Below, in pieces: positions 22,870 to 33,010 of a DNA stretch of 64,000 nt; position 1 is the stretch's first letter; each line of letters opens with the position of its first letter. A model generated the notes under the pieces. That model worked only from the letters and a program-made list of their open reading frames with translations, searched no databases and was not told the DNA's origin. A program made the translations under genes and the position numbers. Origin of the DNA: Argyresthia goedartella (lineage: Eukaryota > Arthropoda > Insecta > Lepidoptera > Argyresthiidae); NCBI GenBank assembly GCA_949825045.1, contig OX463818.1:35914906-35978905 (forward strand). Direction: 5' to 3'.

Positions 22870-24230
22870 AATACGACAAAGACAAAGACAAAGTCAAAGT
22901 ACTTTATTACTGTAGATATTTACATATACTTAGAGATCGTCATTTTTTGCCTCTTCTCTACATTGGACCACTGTGGGTGAAGAAGGGCGTAGAAACTCCC
23001 ACAGATTGATTTTTAGATCTTTTTTTAAAAATAGGTTGTGCTTAACTAATACGAATATGAAAATTTTTATTGTTATGATTAATAAGCAGGAATAAATAAT
23101 TACAAAATTATTAACAGCAAGGTCTGTGTTGAGCCAGATTAACGCTATACAGTCCTGTCATTTAAGTAATCTTGAACATTGTAATATCCCTTTTTCGACA
23201 AAGTCGTTTTAACATGCTTTTTAAATTGCTCAAATCGCAATTTCAAAATCTCCAGAGGTATCTTATTGTAGTAGAGAATGCACTGACCCTTGAAAGAATT
23301 GCTAACCTTCGCGAGTCTAAAACGGGGCGCACATAGTCTGTGATTATTTCTTAGGTTAACATTACAGCTATCGCTAAGTTTGGAAAATGTTGTAAGGTTC
23401 TTGCGTACATACATTATATTTTCGAAAATAAATTGACTAACTACTGTTAGTATGTCAATTTATTTAAAAAGCTCTCTTAAAGAGTCTGTTCGTTTTAAAT
23501 TATAAATTGCTCGAATAGCTCTTTTCTGTAAAATAAAAATAGTTTGAATATCCGCTGCTTTCCCCCACAACAAGATACCATAGGACATCACACTATGAAA
23601 GTAACTAAAATATACTAGCCTAGATGCAGTCACATCCGTGGTTTATCTGATTTTCCTAACAGCGTAAGCCGCAGAAACTTAATTTACCAGTCAATTTATC
23701 TATGTGGGGTCCCCACTGCAATGTGCTATCAATGGTTATTCCAAGAAACTTCGTATCATTTACTAATTCTCACGTGCTGTTGTCTAACACTAAACTGTTC
23801 TCAACTTGCCTGACATTTGGAAGTGAGAATTTGATACACTTGGTTTTACCAGCGTCTAACAATAAATTATTATCTGTGAACCAATTCAAGGTTAAAGACA
23901 ATACACCATTAACATCATCAAAATCTCCTTTTGTCTTTCAATTTTGAAGACCATTGAAGTATCATCAGCAAACAACACTATGTCAGTTAATTTCTCCACC
24001 ATGAAAGGCAGATCATTAATATATACCAGGAATAAGAAAGGGCCTAATATGGAACCTTGTGGAACGCCAGTTTTAACACCCGATCCATCAGATTTTACGC
24101 CGTTAACTTCTGCCTTTTGAATTATATTGCTTAGGTATGATCTAAGTAGATCCAACGCTTTATTTCTAACTCCGTAATGATTTAATTAAATTAATAGCGT
24201 ATTATGATCAACACCTCCACCGACCTCAAA
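22870..24230 (-). pseudogene. Truncated jockey-type LINE with (TTTGTC)n tail
   Basis: The minus-strand RT relic starts near 24225 in the VDHNTLL motif. It continues through LDLLRSYLSN, GVPQGSILGPFLFLVYINDLPF and LFADDTSMVF (24155-23892). Frames are then broken, and it resumes with the C-terminal region at 23414-23145 (NNHRLCAPRFRL, YNKIPLEIL, LSKKGYYNVQDYLND). The 3' UTR runs to about 22870, where AATAAA is followed by TTTGTC repeats on the minus strand. Catalytic FADD is present but stops and frameshifts make it dead. It is the same family as the relic at 2455-3240. Confidence 0.85.
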
Positions 24231-25292
24231 ACATTCAGCTTATTAAGGCGGTACGAAAACGGTGTGTTTTGATTTCCACTCCTACCATCGGCCCGTGTAT
24301 CTCCTCTATTCAGCGCAATTCGCGAAGTTCAACAGAACTAGAAACGCAAACTACACACGACTAGTGCTTGCAGCTCGCGTCGGGTATCCGGGTTGCAGGG
24401 TTGAGGGTGTTGGGTTCATTGAAGAAAAACTCACTCATAGCAGTGAAACCCGTACACATCGGGCGACACAGTTTTATCAAAAATAACGCCTATAACAGAA
24501 TACTGTTTCTGTATCCTATATCGATGACATGGGATGGGAGACATGTTTAGCACATATATATCGCCCAAAAGGGCAAATTGCAGATAGAAAGCCTTCAGCA
24601 TATACCGAGGCCATGGCTCACAGTTAAATCGATTATCGATAACTGTAAAACACACACCTAAGAGGTTATTTTTAGTCCCTATAGCACACGAGCTGATGCC
24701 CGCTCAATATGTGGGGACCCGGACATAGCAGGGAGGTCTGACTCCTGGGCATGGGTAATTCCATTTTTTTCCCTACAACAAAAAAAATAAGAAAGGACAT
24801 ATGTTTATATAGATAGAAATAAGTTTGTTTAGAATTCACGTGGTTAGGTTGTTGTATGAATTCCAAACGTCATTTCGCGAAATCGACATCCAATCGACAA
24901 TAAGTTAAGATTAGAAGAATATTGGTGATCTCTGCGGGTACCCGAGATTGCAGATAACATTCATATTCAAGCACATAGGCTCTCTGGCGCCACAATAGTA
25001 TTCCCCATACCTTAGTAACCAGAAAAACGATGAAGATGTTTGTATGTTTGAGATGACATACAAACATCTTCAAGCCGTTTTTTTTTTATATTTATTAAAG
25101 GACCACAACCCCCAACCCTATAACCTCGCGGCCCCGCCCCGGTCCCAGGCAGAATAAGTGGGTCCTTTGCGGCGCACGTCTCCGCTCCAGTTGGCATGCC
25201 ACGTGCAGGGTTAATATTGTATTAGTTCCGTGTTTGCATGCAGCCCTGGTAGCTAACTTGTACGTTAACACTTGCCTTTAAATCGATCTCCG
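24231..25292. other. Gene-free region
   Basis: No supported gene. Overlapping short frames on both strands at 24262-25197 have no recognisable domain. A small stretch near 24960-25015 resembles the SINE tail seen at 31880-31985. Confidence 0.5.
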
Positions 25293-25375
25293 ACGTCCTT
25301 TGTGGCTGATTGGTTGGTGGTTCACTTATCGGGTTTGGGTTCGAGTTCCTAGCCAGAGGTGCGAGTACAGCAAAC
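25293..25375 (+). repeat. Possible tRNA-derived SINE head
   Basis: gtggctgattggttggtgg resembles an A-box region, and gggttcgagttcc about 30 bp further on resembles a B box. Orientation is plus. The body after the head is not shared with the other SINEs here. Confidence 0.4.
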
Positions 25376-25465
25376 AGCAGCAACATAGCGTCCCTCCTTT
25401 TCCCACTTGGGGCGGCAGCGTTTACTTAAAGCGTTTCATTGTGACAAATCCGACCGACAATGACG

Positions 25466-25640
25466 GCCGGTTTAGCCTAGCGGGTAGTGACCCTGCCTAC
25501 GAGGCCGACGGTCCTGGGTTCGAATCCCGGTGAGTGCAAATATTTGTATGATGAGCATGAATATTTAGTCTTGGATGTTTTCTATGGGTTTACATAAGTA
25601 TTTATCTCTATTAAAGATATCGTCGTCTATTACTCATAAC
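25466..25640 (+). repeat. tRNA-derived SINE copy 1
   Basis: Contains canonical RNA polymerase III promoter elements: A box tagcctagcggg (25473-25484) and B box ggttcgaatcc (25517-25527), followed by the cccggtgagtgcaaatattt body. Not a tRNA gene, since the acceptor stem and 3' end do not pair. Other copies lie at 31880-32085, 34405-34630 and 51875-52088. Confidence 0.8.
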
Positions 25641-25894
25641 AAAAGCGTTGTTGAGCTACACACACAGTATGTAGTTCGATTTGTGTAAAATTGTCCTCTA
25701 ATATTTATTTTGATATATTATTTTATTTTAAATCGGATTGGATTTGAATGAAATTACGCACTCATACATAGTTATCTAGATAACATTTAGGGTACCTTTA
25801 AATTATAATTGCAAAGTCCTTGTACTTAACAAACAGACAAGGTTCCAGGCACCAGCTGGTTTTCGAGCCAATAATTTATTTCAGGAAGTAAAAA

Positions 25895-26065
25895 ACCAGT
25901 CAAGGGCGAGTCGGATTCGCGCACCAAGGGTTCCGTACCACCGTACAATGTAGGAATGGTGTGAAGTAAATAATTTGGATTTTACATAGCAATATAGTTT
26001 ACAAAGTTATTGGTGCGGCTACTTTCATACTTCACGTACGTAACCAGGTGAATTTATAAGTTTGT
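25895..26065 (+). repeat. Dispersed repeat family B, partial copy 3
   Basis: Shares gggttccgtaccaccgt and the gtttacaaagttattggtg block with 2036-2452 but lacks the GGAC tract and the right end. Confidence 0.65.
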
Positions 26066-26739
26066 GTGTTAGGTTAGGTTTTCCTGTAATCTTTGGCTTA
26101 AGCTCTAGTTTCTGTTTTTTTCCTATATATTTCCTCTATTTTCATAATTTCTCCGAAACTATAGCCTAATAGTTTTGCAGATAAGGGGGAAGGGTCAGTT
26201 AGTTAGTTAAAAAATTATTAAGTTTATTAAGAGCCCTTTTCAACTATACGCTACATGACTTATTAAGGTGTTTTTTTTTCGTTTTTGTCATTTTACCCCC
26301 TTAAATTTTTTGTAGACAATTTTTTTTTCATATTAGACTTGAATTATATTGCGGTTATCAGGACAAGTATTTTTGGAGAATATTTCAAGACTCTTTCTCT
26401 TATAGTTCCTAAGAAAAGTGCCTGTGACAGACAGACGGACGGGCGGACGGACACGCGTGTGATGCCTAAAAAGGGGAGCCCAGAGATTTGCATTAAATAC
26501 GGACCCAGACATGGTGAATCCGGCACCGTTGAAAGGGAGCTACTCAATCAACAGTGGGTTATTTATAAAATTGCCTTTCGATTATTATTGGCGGATTCCG
26601 CCATTTCAACAGACACAGAATATGTGACCGACGAATACTTAAGGCTTTTATAATAGCGCATTAATTTTAAAACGCCTTTAACATGGCAGATTATATTAAA
26701 ATTAAAGTCGTTAAGTGATAACCTTAATTAGGCCGAGAG
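26066..26739. other. Gene-free region with a GGAC-type tract
   Basis: No gene supported. A short gacggacgggcggacggaca tract (26427-26452) lies in an open frame at 26285-26653 that has no recognisable domain and looks like repeat sequence. Confidence 0.5.
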
Positions 26740-26758
26740 GTAGTTAATAAAACGAGTG

Positions 26759-26777
26759 GCGAGCTATAGTAGCTCGC
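26759..26777. other. Hairpin upstream of ORF1
   Basis: gcgagcta - tag - tagctcgc, an 8-bp perfect stem with a 3-base loop, about 90 bp before the ORF1 start. It may be a structure in the 5' UTR or mark the element's 5' end. Confidence 0.55.
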
Positions 26778-26868
26778 TGGGAGCGATACGAAGCGCACGC
26801 GTTACCCGTTCTCTAGATGCCACTAATGGCTATACACCCTGGTAAACAAGTTCATCTTTTACCTTACA

Positions 26869-28014
26869 ATGGGTGACGGTGATAACCAAATCATCATCAA
26901 CGAAATATTGTGCTACGTGTCGAATAGGATTGATGTCCTTGAAGAACCAATCATAAACCGAATATGCACCTCGAATTTCTCCGAAAAGGAAATCGAAGAA
27001 GCAAAGACGATCATCTGCGGGCATCTTAGCATCCGCAACACCGCAAGAAAATTAAAAGATATTATTAAGATCTTGAAAGAAACCGAACCTAATAACTTAC
27101 CGATTTTGGTCGCAAAAGATCTGCATAAAATCCCGCCAATCACCTTTGATCATCTGGACGTTACTAAAATTCTAAAAGAACTTGTGACACTCAAGTCGGA
27201 GATTTTTTCATTGAAAACTGAGATGGTACGTCAAGAAGAAATCCTTGGCATAAAAGAAGACATAAGGATTATAAAAACCGAAGTAAATAGCATACCGAAA
27301 CCTTTTTGCAAGGGTGTACTCTCAACAAACGAAGAGCGCGACGATATCATGTTTTCTGCGGGTAGTTTGCTATCGAGTGCGCGAGCGCCGACCGCCGCCG
27401 TCGCAGCCGCCGCCGCCCCCCCCCCCCACCCCCGCCTAGATACAGCGCAGGCGCAAGCAAGCGCCTTGCACGACGCGCATGAGTCACCCGGCCGACTGGA
27501 ACCGAACGTATGGGGACCAAGTGCGTTGACCCCCGTCGAAACCGGCGAGATACAACTGTCACAGTTTCGCGCATCTTATCGTGACATAGCCGCGAACAAA
27601 TGCGTCTCTCCTCAGCGAAAACAAAATGCAGAAAATGTAGATAAGGATGGGTTTACATTAGTAACACGACAAAAAAGAAAATCAATGCGTAAAAATATGC
27701 GAGGGAAAGGTGAGGAGAATGATTTACTTCAGGCAGCCCCCACCACGTCATCAATATATTTGTCGAGAGTCAGACTAAATATTACAGAAGAAAAACTGGC
27801 CGAATACATAGCTAAGAAAGGAGAATCTGTCATAAAAATCGAGTACATTAAGCCCTATCGACCTACAAATTTTAACACGTATGTGGTTACAGTCGATGCG
27901 GACAAACTTAAAATCTTTATGAGCGCAACCTTCTGGCCGCCCCGCATTGTCTACCGTAAATATATATACACGAACAGCGGACCACGACAATCAAATAAAT
28001 CCAAATATGTATAA
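26869..28014 (+). CDS. LINE ORF1 protein (RNA-binding chaperone-like)
   Basis: A 381-residue protein from the ATG at 26869. In the LINE life cycle ORF1 proteins bind the element RNA to form the particle that carries it to the target. Visible parts: an N-terminal charged region; a heptad-rich stretch at about residues 98-140 (ILKELVTLKSEIFSLKTEM and following), likely a trimerising coiled coil; and an Ala/Pro-rich low-complexity patch at about 172-190. A basic segment at about 270-285 (KRKSMRKNMRGKG) comes next, then a C-terminal RRM-like fold at about 295-370 (IYLSRVRLNITEEKLAEYI, ending FWPPRIVYRKY). No CCHC zinc knuckle is present, in contrast to many jockey ORF1 proteins. Its stop overlaps the ORF2 start by 8 bases. 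Confidence 0.85.
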   Translation: MGDGDNQIIINEILCYVSNRIDVLEEPIINRICTSNFSEKEIEEAKTIICGHLSIRNTARKLKDIIKILKETEPNNLPILVAKDLHKIPPITFDHLDVTKILKELVTLKSEIFSLKTEMVRQEEILGIKEDIRIIKTEVNSIPKPFCKGVLSTNEERDDIMFSAGSLLSSARAPTAAVAAAAAPPPHPRLDTAQAQASALHDAHESPGRLEPNVWGPSALTPVETGEIQLSQFRASYRDIAANKCVSPQRKQNAENVDKDGFTLVTRQKRKSMRKNMRGKGEENDLLQAAPTTSSIYLSRVRLNITEEKLAEYIAKKGESVIKIEYIKPYRPTNFNTYVVTVDADKLKIFMSATFWPPRIVYRKYIYTNSGPRQSNKSKYV

Positions 28015-30763
28015 GTCCCTTAAGATATGCACCATTAATGTCAGAGGCATGAAACGGAAATTAAAATTTATCAGAGATATCTGCACTGAGTGTGATATAG
28101 TCCTTATTCAGGAGACATGGGCCTTGGATGCAGATATACGACTACTAGACTCGGTCCATGAAGAATTTCAAGCCTGGGGTAACTCTGCGGTGGATCTAGC
28201 AAGCGGTCCGCTACGCGGAAGGCCCTACGGCGGCGTCGCCATACTAACAAGAAAGTCCCTTCGAGTGAGACACGTGACCTGCGATACATCCAGAGTCGGT
28301 GCGATAGAGGTATTAATATCAGAGACCTCATCCCTTATGATTTTCACAGTATATATGCCGGTTGACCATACAGATGAACTACCCGAATTTCTGGAATGTC
28401 TCTCGCATATTCTGGCTGTTATTGAAGAAAAGCAATGCACCAACACAATTGTAATGGGCGACCTTAATGCCGACCCGGACGCAATCTTTGGAAGAGAACT
28501 AACTAAATTCTGCATGGAAAATGACCTTAGAATCCTGGATCTAGAGAAGCTCCCAGCTGACAGCTACACTTATATCAGCGACGCACACTCAACGACCTCC
28601 TGGCTAGACCATTGCATTGTTAGCGAATCAATTGTGGAATTGATTGAAGAAATACATATCGATTACACTGTGGACTGGACTGATCACCGACCTATGTATG
28701 TGCAACTTAGAGCTAATGACCTTGTGAAATGCACTATGGACAACAAAAGACCAAGGGACCCCGCCTCCTGGAAGCCGAAAGGGCGTAGGGATATCCTTAA
28801 GTACCGCAAAAGTCTCGAACAGTATCTCAATAAGACTATAAACACGTACAATAATTTATCACAAACCAAAATGTGCATAAGGGATATAGATAAACTCTAC
28901 GGCGACATTGTTTGCGCGATACGAAAAGCTGCAACTAATTCTTTCTCTGGACGTGCCAACTCACAAAGGAAACATCGGATCATACCAGGCTGGAACGACA
29001 GAGTAAAGGAACATTATGAAAACTCCCGAGCAGCTTTTCTGAGATGGATATCGGCTGGCAAACCGAACCATGGCACGCTATTTGAGGAACGAAAACAGTC
29101 TCGACAGATATTTAAACAGCATCTCAAAGATTGCATGGACGCCGAGGAACAGATTAAAATGGACGTAATCGCCGAGGAATTAAACGACAAGAAGTTTGGC
29201 TCGTTCTGGTCAAAAACTGGTGCCATGATAAATACAAGACCTACTATACCTACACACATCGACGGTTGCACTGAAAACACCAATATTGCGGAAAACTTCA
29301 GAAAAGTATTCTTGGAGCTTGCACCGGAAAGTTATGACAATTCCTTGCCATTTGTCGCCGATCAAGATCATACTTCGACAGACTTAACAAGAGATGACGT
29401 CATTCGAGCAATCAAGTCAATACCGAGCGGCAAATCACCAGGGCACGATGGGCTCTCGGCCGAACATATAAAGTTTGCCTGCAGTATTCTAGCGGATCTT
29501 CTAGCAAAGCTATTTAAGAACATGATCGACCTAAACCATTTACCGCATGATTTCACAAAAACAGTCGTTGTTCCGATATTGAAAAACCGACAGCTGGATT
29601 CATCGTCTTCTGCTAGCTACAGACCAATATCGCTGTCTACGATATGTGCTAGGATAATGGAGCGATTAATACTGCATAAAATATTCACGAAACTGCACAC
29701 GACTGACGCTCAGTTTGGATTCAAGCCCCAAAGCTCAACCGACATGGCTATATTTACGCTGAAAGAGACCATCGGGCAGTACGTAACACGAGACACCAGC
29801 GTATACGCCTGTTATCTTGACCTGTCCAAAGCATTTGACCGAGTCGTACATGACAGGCTCTGGACGAAGTTGCAGGAGAGGGCAGTACCTAGCCCAATCA
29901 TCTCGTTGCTGAAGACCTGGCATCGCGAGCAGCATAACGTCGTACGATGGGGTGGCTCATACTCGTCTCCTGCTCCACTTCAATGTGGCGTCCGTCAAGG
30001 CGGTTCCATGTCTCCGATGCTGTTTAATGTATATATGGATGACTTGAGCAAGAAACTGCAAGATAGAAACATCGGATGCCACCTGGCCGGTACATGCGTC
30101 AACCACATTGCATACGCAGACGATATGGTCCTTTTGGCACCCTCGATTAAGGCTCTTCGTGGTCTCTTAAGCACGTGCGAGCAATACGCACAGACGCATG
30201 GGCTAGTCTATAACGTCAGTAAGACCAAGATGATGATCTTCAGAGCAAAAAATGGACCGACGTGTGTACCTCCGCTATACCTGGACGGAAAAGAAGTTGA
30301 GACAGTCGCAGAGTTTAAGTACTTGGGACATATTATTACCGACGACATGTCTGATGCCAGGGACATCAAACGACAGCAAAGAGCCATCAGTGTGCGCTCC
30401 AACATGATTGCGCGTCGGTTCACCAGATGTAGCGAAGCGGTCAAAGTTACTCTCTTTCTCGCGTATTGTACTGGCCTGTACACGAGTGAACTATGGTGCA
30501 GGTACAGAAAAGCTGACTACAACGTTATGAGAGTGCAGTACAATAATGCGCTCAGGATCATCTGTCGATTGCCACGATACTGCAGCGCGTCGCAGATGTT
30601 TACGGAGAGGAGACTCCCGGGCTTCCACGGTCTCATGAGGCACCGGATAGCGTCCACGCAGGAGCGGTATGCCAGATCCGGTAACACCATGTTGCAGGCA
30701 GCTCTGGCACTCCGCGGACCTATACAGGAGACGTGGACGCGAGTACATCTTACGTTTTCATAA
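28007..30763 (+). CDS. LINE ORF2: APE endonuclease plus reverse transcriptase
   Basis: A 918-residue protein. I chose the ATG at 28007 because the upstream open frame lacks an earlier ATG, and this ATG lies in ATGTATAA, where TAA is the ORF1 stop. N-terminal APE endonuclease: INVRG (N11), QETW (E36), MGDLNADPD (D152), SWLDH (D201, H202) and WTDHRPM (H227), so all key residues are present. Reverse transcriptase: SGKSPGHDGLSAEHIK, SYRPISL, YLDLSKAFDRV (D605), GVRQGGSMSP, and catalytic YADD at 703-706. The C-terminal region contains ALRIICRLPRYCS and RLPGFHGLMRHR. It nicks chromosomal DNA and copies the element RNA onto the nick (target-primed reverse transcription). No stops or frameshifts were found, so it is potentially functional. 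Confidence 0.92.
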   Translation: MYKSLKICTINVRGMKRKLKFIRDICTECDIVLIQETWALDADIRLLDSVHEEFQAWGNSAVDLASGPLRGRPYGGVAILTRKSLRVRHVTCDTSRVGAIEVLISETSSLMIFTVYMPVDHTDELPEFLECLSHILAVIEEKQCTNTIVMGDLNADPDAIFGRELTKFCMENDLRILDLEKLPADSYTYISDAHSTTSWLDHCIVSESIVELIEEIHIDYTVDWTDHRPMYVQLRANDLVKCTMDNKRPRDPASWKPKGRRDILKYRKSLEQYLNKTINTYNNLSQTKMCIRDIDKLYGDIVCAIRKAATNSFSGRANSQRKHRIIPGWNDRVKEHYENSRAAFLRWISAGKPNHGTLFEERKQSRQIFKQHLKDCMDAEEQIKMDVIAEELNDKKFGSFWSKTGAMINTRPTIPTHIDGCTENTNIAENFRKVFLELAPESYDNSLPFVADQDHTSTDLTRDDVIRAIKSIPSGKSPGHDGLSAEHIKFACSILADLLAKLFKNMIDLNHLPHDFTKTVVVPILKNRQLDSSSSASYRPISLSTICARIMERLILHKIFTKLHTTDAQFGFKPQSSTDMAIFTLKETIGQYVTRDTSVYACYLDLSKAFDRVVHDRLWTKLQERAVPSPIISLLKTWHREQHNVVRWGGSYSSPAPLQCGVRQGGSMSPMLFNVYMDDLSKKLQDRNIGCHLAGTCVNHIAYADDMVLLAPSIKALRGLLSTCEQYAQTHGLVYNVSKTKMMIFRAKNGPTCVPPLYLDGKEVETVAEFKYLGHIITDDMSDARDIKRQQRAISVRSNMIARRFTRCSEAVKVTLFLAYCTGLYTSELWCRYRKADYNVMRVQYNNALRIICRLPRYCSASQMFTERRLPGFHGLMRHRIASTQERYARSGNTMLQAALALRGPIQETWTRVHLTFS

Positions 30764-30915
30764 TAAGAATAATTGTATTATAATATCATTATGTTATATT
30801 TGTAATTTTAATTTAATAATTTGTAAATTTGTAATTTTATTTTATTAATTTGTAAATTTGAATTTTGTATATGGCTCCGGCCGGAATAAAGACCAATTTA
30901 TTTATTTTATTTATA
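30764..30915 (+). terminator. LINE 3' UTR with AATAAA and TTTA-type tail
   Basis: A 150-bp AT-rich 3' UTR contains repeated ttgtaattt words, then ggctccggccggaataaag and a short tail of TTTA/TTTTA units. Such simple-repeat tails are the usual 3' end of jockey-group LINEs. Confidence 0.7.
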
Positions 30916-31044
30916 GATCTCGTGCGTGAGCGAGACAGGAAATTTGCGTTTTTTTAATTATTTTCTAAACATCACATCCCCGACCCCTTGAAGTTTATCG
31001 GATGAAAAAGTGTAAATTGTTATTAAAAATATAACCCGACCGCA

Positions 31045-31160
31045 TTTTTCTAACAATACCACATACAAACTTATGAATGCATCTGGTTACGTACATGGGA
31101 GTAGGAAAGTAGCCAAACCAATAACTTAGTAACCCCATACCTCCATAATTGAATCTACCG
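31045..31160 (-). repeat. Dispersed repeat family B, reverse partial copy
   Basis: The complement shares the ttggtttggctacttt..gtacgtaacc..gtttgtatgtggtattg block with copies at 2036 and 5261. GGAC tract and ends are missing. Confidence 0.6.
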
Positions 31161-31879
31161 TAGACAAAAAAAAAAGAGCACAGCACTGCTTTGATGACGT
31201 GTTTCAGTACACGAACTGCACGAGTATTTTTTATGTATAAAGAAAACCTCAGAAAACTGATTAACTCAGGAATTTCCATATTGCAAGACTACCTTCGCCT
31301 ACCTTCGTAGATTTTCTGGACAATACGCTAGAACATAAATATTATAATGTGAAGTCTCCCTTCGAAGAATTCTGGTAATCAGTAACAAGCTGATTGCATA
31401 GTAATAACGAGATTAAATGATATCATTCTCAGAGCAATATTTCGCAATACGACTCGGCTTTCTCACTCCACAAGTGTTTCATATAGGTAGGTAGGATTCA
31501 TAGGTTTACCTGTTGGTTCATATTTCCCGTCCATGCTGGAGGATGGCTAGGAGAAATATCTTATTAGAGAAAATCTCGCTTTTGAACATGTATTCTCCAA
31601 TTGTTATTTGCCTGTAACCGTTATGCGCAATCCCAATAATATTATAAATGCAAACGTTTGCGTTTCGACGTTTGTTAATAATCAATTTACTCACGCAAAA
31701 ATGGCTGATCGGATTTAAATTAAATTTAGCAGACAGTTAGTTTTTGAGCTAGTTTAACGAAGATCATACATTGTGACTTTATTAACTTGTATGATCATAT
31801 ATTGATAATACAAGTAAATACAATTCGTATCTCGCTGAACCCTCGAAAGTCTGTCCCGACGTTCTATTGTCGAACTCTA

Positions 31880-32085
31880 CGGGTGGTACAGCGACTATAT
31901 TGTAAACATAAACATTTACATACAGGCACATAAACTGCTTCTGGCCCCACACTAGGATACCCCGTGTCGTGGGAACTAGAAACATCGACGACACCCACAT
32001 AAACATCCAAGATTATTTTTTTATCCCTAGCCGGGGATCGAACCCGGGACCTCTCGCATGGTAGGCAGGTGTCGGGATGATTGTG
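31880..32085 (-). repeat. tRNA-derived SINE copy 2
   Basis: On the minus strand a B box-like gggttcgatccc precedes a body that shares ctagtgtggggcc and the gatgttt words with the other copies. Diverged. Confidence 0.6.
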
Positions 32086-32644
32086 GATTACTGATACATT
32101 TTCTTGTACGACAGTCCTTAAGCCGGATTCTGATCATCATTTATTTGGCGCTTCGGGGAATATTTTAAGGCAAAGTAAGAAACTTAGTTCCAGAACAAAA
32201 GAATCACAAAAACGACAGATATTAGATAGACAATGAGATAGGCCTACTTAAAGTGAACCATCGTCGTCACGGAAACCCGCAGAACCCTCGAGAGTAGGCC
32301 GGCGTCTATTGTCGAACTGACTCTCCGAGTGGCGGAGTGAGTAGCGACGGGTTGGTTCACCTGAAAGTGCGTTTGTGTGCGGGTGTACAAACTCCGGCAA
32401 ACGTTTGTGTGCGGGTGGGCAAACTCCGGCAAACACGGCGGGCGGCTGCCGGGACTGAGTAGTGGCTGCGAGGAATATCGATGATACTTTGGGTTATGCT
32501 AGGTTTTTTGACAACTTCAATACCGTGGTCGAGATGGGTGTCGGGACGACTATGTGGGATAGTGATATAATTTATTGTACTTCTCTAATGATAATGATGA
32601 TGACACTCTTGAAGTATCCGAAAGTGACAGAAGTGCATAATTCA

Positions 32645-33010
32645 TAATTCTTTATTGCACAAAAATATTTTACAAGTTACATTAAAATAAAATTCATGTA
32701 CAAAGGCGAGCTTATCTCTAAAAAGAGATTTCTTCCAGCAAACCAATACATTAAAGGAAATATTATTATAAAAGGGTAGGCAGTGCACAATAACCAGCAT
32801 AAATAAAATGCCAAGGAATAAATTCAATGCTTATAAAATAAAGACTGTAATTACTAAATAATTACCGATATACACTACATACACTTTACATATAAATACA
32901 TACAATAACTTTTACGAAAGAGAGAGGTAGTGCTCTTTAATACGTTTCTTAGAAGAGAAAAGAGTTGGACTGTCTCTTATAGTGCAAGGAAGTGCCTACC
33001 AAATTCGGAC
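32645..33010 (-). pseudogene. LINE 3' end (C-terminal codons plus 3' UTR)
   Basis: The complement encodes CTIRDSPTLFSSKKRIKEHY followed by LSLS and a stop, then a 3' UTR ending in gtgcaataaag and an aattatg-type tail. The same family, in forward orientation, is at 41211-41690, where the C-terminus reads LFTIRDSPTLFSFKKHIKEL. Heavily 5'-truncated. Confidence 0.8.

Larger units (their letters stand above)
26740..30915 (+). mobile_element. Apparently intact two-ORF non-LTR retrotransposon
   Basis: This is a full coding complement of an APE-type LINE: ORF1 (26869-28014), ORF2 (28007-30763) and a short 3' UTR with AATAAA at 30885-30890 ending in TTTA-rich repeats (30895-30915). Both frames are open without stops, unlike every other LINE in the window. 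The 5' boundary is uncertain; a hairpin at 26759-26777 lies in the presumed 5' UTR. No target duplication was found by eye. Domain order (ORF1 with coiled coil and RRM-like end, APE endonuclease, RT with YADD, no RNase H) fits the jockey/CR1 group. The clade is not resolved. Confidence 0.85.
30916..32644. other. Gene-free region with repeats
   Basis: No gene. A reverse partial copy of repeat family B lies at about 31045-31160 and a SINE at 31880-32085. At 32385-32430 a cgtttgtgtgcgggtg unit is repeated twice. Confidence 0.5.

Noticed and set aside
25466..25540. Possible tRNA gene
   Set aside because: A and B boxes are good, but no paired acceptor stem or 3' end closes the cloverleaf and the body continues like the other SINE copies.
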